Assembly (NCBI RefSeq): GCF_026914185.1
Contig: NC_070562.1
Span: 1,302,001-1,366,000, forward strand
DNA from: Puccinia triticina
Taxonomy: Eukaryota; Basidiomycota; Pucciniomycetes; Pucciniales; Pucciniaceae
Reading direction: 5' to 3'
Length of the DNA stretch: 64,000 nt
Part shown: positions 54,804 through 64,000 of the stretch, one piece after another
Layout: every line of letters starts with the position of its first letter
Position numbering within the stretch: the stretch's first letter is position 1
Made by a program: the position numbers and the translations under genes
Notes under the pieces: generated by a model
Database searches by the model: none
What the model saw: the letters and a program-made list of their open reading frames with translations, nothing else
What the model was told of the DNA's origin: nothing

Positions 54804-55512
54804 GAGCAATGAATGTTGCTTGGAGTAAGAGACCTCCGAGTTCATCTGCCGTAACTTTGTGTTGAAGAAGCTCGGCCATCACTTTACTCCATTTGGCCAC
54901 GGAGATCTTGCTACCGGGTGATTTGTCAGATGCTAGCGTCAACATTTGTTCAGCAAGGGAGAGCTTGTGGCGCTCATCCGACCAACTGCATTGTGTCTTC
55001 AGCAGTTTTAAGATCTCCCAAGGTTCTTCTGTATTGGTACCGTTCACAATCACCAGCAGATCCGTCTTGATGGTAGCCCTGAACAAACAGGATATGTTGT
55101 CTTGTTTGTTGCCAAGTTGATCAGTGAAATTTTGCTCCTTGGTGGTGAACTTGTTGACCCAAAAGACATGTCGAAACGTCCTGTTGATTTCTTTTTCCCA
55201 GATCTGGAAAAAAGCACCATTGTAGTCCAATTTTGAGGATTGAGGGTTGGTGGCTTCATGAGTGCCAAGGGGGTCTTTGCAGAAGGCTTGGATGACAATC
55301 TCTGCACGCAAGATAGGGGAGGAGGAGGAGTTGCCAGAAGCAGGTATTTGGGGTTTGAGGCAATTGAGTTCTTGGCGGAGGGCCGCAAAGTCTTCAGCAG
55401 TTGGGTTGGCCATCTCAACGTCTTGGATGCTGTTGAAGAGTTGTTGGTGTTGTTCGGATTGTTGGTTGAATATCCTTTCAACTTCTTGCTGGTGTAGTTT
55501 ACGGTTATCTTC
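54804..55512 (-). pseudogene. Gag N-terminal part, second Copia element
   Basis: Minus strand: EVERIFNQQSEQHQQLFN, MANPTAEDFAALRQELN, LDYNGAFFQIWEKEINRTF, NISCLFRATIKTDLLVIV, CSWSDERHKLSLAEQMLTL and LLQHKVTADELGGLLLQATF. The same region in the first Copia element is only distantly similar, so these are different families. The upstream side is cut by the GACTCCC-type MITE. Confidence 0.8.
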
Positions 55513-55700
55513 AATTTCTTTAAAAATCGACTCCCGGAAATTAAATTATCGACTCCCAAATGGCATTTACGTTGCACGGACCGGGTCACAACGTCCACCC
55601 CCGGTCCGCGGGACCAAAAGTTGACCCGTGCAGATTTTGGGAGTCGGAAAATTAATTTGTCCCTTGAGAATGGGAGTCGAAAATTTAATTTTACAAAAAT
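55513..55700. mobile_element. Short MITE with GACTCCC ends
   Basis: Begins AAAAATCGACTCCCGGAAAT and ends GGGAGTCGAAAATTTAATTT, with an internal ATCGACTCCCAAA / TTTTGGGAGTCGG pair. The GC-rich core (GGACCGGGTC, GGTCCGCGGGACC) is palindromic. Same design as the elements at 9155-9555. Confidence 0.72.
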
Positions 55701-55760
55701 TCCACAAATATACAAATAAATTCATATCTCCTCAGTGGGGCACCCAAACCCCCCAAAAAA

Positions 55761-56050
55761 TTTTACAGTGGGCAGAATACCCTCTTAACAGCATATGATG
55801 AGCTTCACGGCATTAGTACACCCCATAATAGGCATGTGCGGTTGGGGGTCAAATTTGGCTGATTTCCTACTAAGGAAATCCACCAAAGCCTTAGATACAG
55901 TGCCCCAAAGTGTACCAAACTTTTACAGTGGGAAGAATACCCTCTTAAAAGCATATGATGAGCTTCACCGCATTAGCACACCCCATAATAGGCATGTGCG
56001 GTTGGGGGTCAAATTTGGCCAATTTCCTGCTCAAGAAATCCACCGAAACA
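55761..56050. repeat. Tandem duplication, about 130 bp with period 160
   Basis: TTTTACAGTGGG(C/A)AGAATACC to CAAATTTGGC...TTTCCT occurs at 55761-55890 and 55921-56050 with few differences. The interval includes CATATGATGAGCTTCAC and GGCATGTGCGGTTGGGGG. The origin is unknown. No coding evidence. Confidence 0.8.
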
Positions 56051-56390
56051 ACGGCTGTAGAAGCTGTTAATCCGTCCTCTTTCAATAAAGATGCTCATTC
56101 ATCTCAGCACAACAATGCAATTCTCTCCTTATTTATAAACTCATCTTGACAAAACTTGACTACATTGTACATGATTCTCCATGCAATTGGGGGCGTCGAA
56201 TTGAAAAGACAATCGCCATCCAAACAATTTGAGATGGTTTGGAAAGGACGCAAGAGAAGTTGCTTTGCCAAAGGAAGAATAATGTCATAACAGGGTATTG
56301 TGAATCAAAACAGCGGGGGAAATTGGTAAGATCAGAAACAAAAGGTAAACAGAAAGTGTAATCCACGAAATGAAAGGTCGGCTCAGTGGG

Positions 56391-56883
56391 CTAGCCAAAC
56401 AGGGGGGAGAGGAAGAAGAGTTGGCTCAGTTTTTCTCCCGCAATCAGCCTTCCTTGAGCCTGCTGCAAAATGACTAACATTTCGCCGTAAAGTCTTGCGG
56501 AATCCTTTCTTCTGACACCGGAATCGCGCATGATTTCTTCAAGCTTGTGGACGCAGTCGATGAGAGGCCCAACTGTGTATCGAGGTGTGAAATCATTACC
56601 AAGCTTGGAGGCTCCTAGGTTGGTTCGGCCCAGTCCCAATAAGGATTTCTCGCTGTCGTTTGGCAGGATAAAGGATGCAAAGTCATACCAAGACCCAAAG
56701 GAAGGATTCTGGATCATCCACAGAATCGCGGGGCTCTGTTTTCCTGCTTGTCCGGTGGGATACAAGGGCAACATTTGCCCCACCATCGCCACTCCTAGCT
56801 TTCCTGCCAGAATGTGAACGTTCTCAGGTTTGAGCTTATCTACATAACCCGCAAGCGTCGAGGCACTCAGGGCTTGTGGTAGT
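56391..56883 (-). CDS. Unrecognised open frame, partial or degenerate gene
   Basis: An uninterrupted minus-strand frame from about 56883 to the stop at 56391 encodes LSASTLAGYVDKLKPENVHI, LPLYPTGQAGKQ, NPSFGSWYDFASFILPND and LEEIMRDSGVRRKDSARLYG. No ATG opens the frame and no convincing upstream exon was found. The sequence looks protein-like in composition, but I do not know the family. It lies just downstream of cyclin H on the same strand. It could be the last exon of a gene whose start was lost, or a chance frame. Confidence 0.35.
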
Positions 56884-56988
56884 TCGACTCAAATTGGGTC
56901 TCTCCCTTTAGGGGGAATGACATTTTTTTTTCTTAGAGAAGAGGAAACATGGGGGGATGGCATAACAAGGGTCGGGAAGGAGGCGAGT

Positions 56989-58322
56989 TTACGAGAAAGG
57001 GTCTTGATTAGCGCCAGCGGGATATTTCTGGTGGTGTTTAGCGAGATCGGCGCTTTCGAGCTCGGCTTGCTTGATCTTGAACAGCGCGCTATTGGGGTCC
57101 TTCTCCGGGTTGCGACAGAAGCGGAGCCGACGGTCGACGGCGGTGACCCGATCCTTGTCGATCGGTTTATGCTGGGCCTGGATGAGCAGCTCCGAGAGTC
57201 CGGAGAGGTGCTGGGTCAGTGGCTCCAAGGCGAGATTTGGTTTGGGTAGCTGAGGAGAGGGAGGGGAAGTGGTAGGAGTGGGGTGGGGTTGGAGCCGGTC
57301 GGCCTTGGCCTTCAGCCAGGCCTCGGTCGCCGGCTGGTCGGCGACCCACCAGGCCGCACACGCGATCTGACTGGGCGTCCAGAGGAACTCGGCATCCGTC
57401 AGTCTGGCCGCCCGGAGCAGACTGCAGACCTCAGGCCAGGCCTGGGAGAGGCGCTCGAGGCCGAGCGGGCCGACGGGCGGACAGGCCTGCAGGTCGAGAT
57501 AGATCCCCCGGGCGGCCAGATGGGCGTGGTGGACCTTGAACTGGAACTTGAGCGACTGGGCGACGAGGAACTCGAGCGATAGGACATCCTCGTTCGTCGT
57601 CTTTGGGATCCGGGAGGCAAAGCTGTCGATGGAGATCGAGGTGTTTTCAGTCTTGGTGGCCAGGAAGAGACAGGTGAGCCTTTGTTTTGAAGCAAGTATA
57701 TGTCAACGTCAGCCGTTTCTTTCTTTCGGAAGACGATGTGGATTGGAGTCAAGCAGACATGATGTTTTTGGGGTGGTAATCCATGCAGGTATTCCGGAGG
57801 TAGAAGCGCTTCAAGTAGGACATCGCAGTCGCCTCGACGGTCTCGGGGAATTTGAAGATCGAGGCCCGACAGAGTTGGGAGATCTTGGAGAGGTAGAAGG
57901 TGACCAGCTCGAGCTCGTCTTGGACGGTCAGATACTCGATCTGGCTGGGTTCGGCTGGGCCATCGCCGGCTGCCGGAAGCTCGACGTTCTGCAAAGCAGC
58001 GGAATCGTTGGCAGTGAATAATATTGTTTTTTGTTTTTTTTCTTTTCGGTGTGTCTTACCCTCTCTTCTTCCAGCTTAGATTTGACTCTGCCTACGGCGC
58101 CTTCGTTGAGTTCCCTTCGGGCCTGCTCGAGTCCCGACTGAGAGAAGCGCCAATACCTGTGTTGTGAGTGGTAGAGGGGGAGGTGATGATGAGTGGGATG
58201 AATGGCGTGCTCTGGTGCTCTGGATCATACCGAGTCAGGGGAGGCTACCGGAACTGGGTGGATAGTTGGTACAGCGGCTGGGGTGCAGCAGGCTGGTCGT
58301 TGGCGTGGTTCTTGATGTTCAT
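56989..58322 (-). CDS. CCL1: Cyclin H (Ccl1), TFIIH/CAK subunit
   Basis: Four exons (58322-58249, 58156-58060, 57988-57759, 57679-56989) give 363 residues, the usual length for cyclin H. It activates the kinase Kin28/CDK7, which phosphorylates the RNA polymerase II tail as part of TFIIH. The N-terminal motif LYQLSTQFRYWRFS is formed by exons 1 and 2. The first cyclin box covers LTVQDELELVTFYLSKISQL, then FKFPETVEATAMSYLKRFYL, and LTCLFLATKTENTSISIDSF across the third splice. The second, weaker cyclin fold follows with LLRAARLTDAEFLWTPSQIA. Family context requires a GTCTGC donor at 57758 (AT|GTCTGC) that joins I-M-LTCLF in frame. It shares a 149-bp promoter with PEX1. Confidence 0.92.
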
Positions 58323-58471
58323 CCTGCTGGCTGTCTTCGTGGTTGGGGGCTGAAGTGGGGCAGCAGTGGTTATCCGAACTGGACTCAAATCCCGTGCTCG
58401 CGGGGTGCCCACATGGCCCCCAGCTTCGATCGATGAGCCTCCGGCCAGCTCCAGTCTGATTTCGGCCCCAG
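58323..58471. promoter_or_regulatory. Bidirectional promoter of CCL1 and PEX1
   Basis: Only 149 bp separate the two divergent ATG codons (58322 minus, 58472 plus). Both transcripts must start within or very near this interval. It includes a GC-rich CTCGCGGGGTGCCCAC segment and no TATA box that I can see. Confidence 0.75.
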
Positions 58472-63148
<4,677 letters not shown>

Positions 63149-64000
63149 AAAAAAATCTCAATATTATTTATAAGTATTTATAATCTGTTTCCGTGCTTGA
63201 TCTTCACTTAATTTTATCTTCTAGCTAATCAATGTCGTGTTTTCTTACAAGAAATGATAATCTACTGCATGTATCTAAAAATGATCGTCCGATTCGCACC
63301 AAACAATACGTAGGCCGGGTTTATTTCTCCCGCCAGCGTCGGCTGCAATCTCTCCTTTGCCGTGAATTGTCCCTTGACGTCTGATGTCGACGCCGAGATT
63401 AGAGACTCAGCTCCAGTAGCAAAAGAGTACCAAAATAATAATCTCCGTCATTGAGGGCAAATACGCGCTGTTCATTTTAAAATATTATCATTACAAGGTC
63501 TGCAGGCCTTAGCCATTGCAAACCAAGCCCATTCGGGATAGTAGTCAAGCTATGTATCAATATCGGCCTCTAAGCTTTGGGTCTGGGATGACATGTCACA
63601 GCTTGGACCGCTGCCTGCTCCCTCCCTATATCACGGCGACGTTCGCATTTGACCGACATCCACCGGGGATCAAGCTGATGCCGACCATCTCCTAACATCG
63701 CTCTGATGTCACATGGGGTGTCAGTGGCTCACTGGCATCTTGGCGACACCGATGTCAGGGCGATGTTAAGAATCCGCCCGATCGCACCGGTGGTGTAACA
63801 CAAGACCACTGAAGATATATACTTATTTACACCTTAGAGCATCTCCACCGCGTGGGACTATCTGAGGGACTAAATCCCCAACTCGCGCGACTGCGGCGCA
63901 GTTATAGTCCCCGGCCCAAAATCATTTTCACACCGCAAGGTCCTAAAATTAGGACCTGGGTCTCGTGAAAGGCTGTACCCCCGATTCCCCCTACTCAACA
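63149..64000. other. Gene-free 3' end of the window
   Basis: PEX1 downstream region followed by unannotated sequence. The words GGACCT / AGGTCC form an inverted pair at about 63940-63955, and GATGTCAGGGCGATGTTAAG-like words occur at 63640-63770. These may be the edge of a repeat continuing beyond the window. No coding evidence. Confidence 0.4.

Larger units (their letters stand above)
47875..55512 (-). mobile_element. Second Ty1/Copia element, decayed and invaded by other elements
   Basis: On the minus strand, in order from the right: Gag start (55470-54805), a 1.86-kb insertion (about 52946-54803), the rest of Gag with zinc knuckle, protease, a 609-bp MITE (51542-52150), the first part of integrase, an 886-bp MITE (50034-50919), the rest of integrase, RT, and RNase H ending at 47888 next to the polypurine tract. 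The 5' LTR was not found. A GACTCCC-type MITE lies in the leader at 55513-55700. Several in-frame TGA/TAA codons interrupt the polyprotein. Confidence 0.88.

Overview
The window looks like nuclear DNA of a dikaryotic plant-parasitic basidiomycete, most likely a rust fungus (Pucciniales). The evidence is: intron-rich genes with introns of about 55-120 nt; conserved eukaryotic housekeeping proteins (PEX1, cyclin H, NCA2, plasma-membrane H+-ATPase, ribosomal P1, proteasome alpha-7); two secreted Pro/Ser-rich proteins; an alpha-kinase-like family gene; and dense Ty1/Copia, LINE, MITE and satellite DNA. The species cannot be fixed from sequence alone. Splice sites are my own readings, accepted only when reading frame and family similarity agree.

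Layout. 1.6-5.0 kb holds two convergent genes for secreted proteins. 5-11.3 kb is repeat-rich and includes a GC-rich decayed coding segment and a 1,026-bp solo LTR with target duplication. 11.5-20.5 kb appears to be one alpha-kinase-like gene on the minus strand, broken by nested transposons: a complete 4,974-bp Copia element with 100-bp LTRs, older LTR-like sequence, and a 0.63-kb MITE inside an exon. 22.9-35.4 kb is the gene-rich island: holo-ACP synthase (+), a disrupted proteasome alpha-7 gene (-), ribosomal P1 (-), an AP-1/clathrin accessory protein of Laa2 type (+), NCA2 (-) and the PMA1-type proton pump (-). 35.4-45 kb is gene-free and contains two large arrays of short palindromic satellites, one at the centre of a 1.33-kb perfect inverted repeat. 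45-55.5 kb is a 5'-truncated LINE followed by a second, heavily invaded Copia element. 57-63.1 kb carries cyclin H (-) and PEX1 (+), head to head and only 149 bp apart.

Function. The intact genes serve general cell biology: TFIIH/CAK (cyclin H), peroxisome matrix-protein import (PEX1), mitochondrial fatty-acid synthesis (holo-ACP synthase), mitochondrial ATPase expression (NCA2), the plasma-membrane proton gradient (PMA1), the ribosomal stalk (P1) and clathrin traffic (Laa2-like). They do not form a pathway.

The most unusual content is the set of palindromic tandem satellites. The first is a 28-bp unit with 9-bp arms. The second is a family sharing a GACCGG...CCGGTC hairpin stem, present at four loci including inside the broken proteasome gene. 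The nonsense mutations in both Copia elements are all compatible with C-to-T (or G-to-A) transitions.
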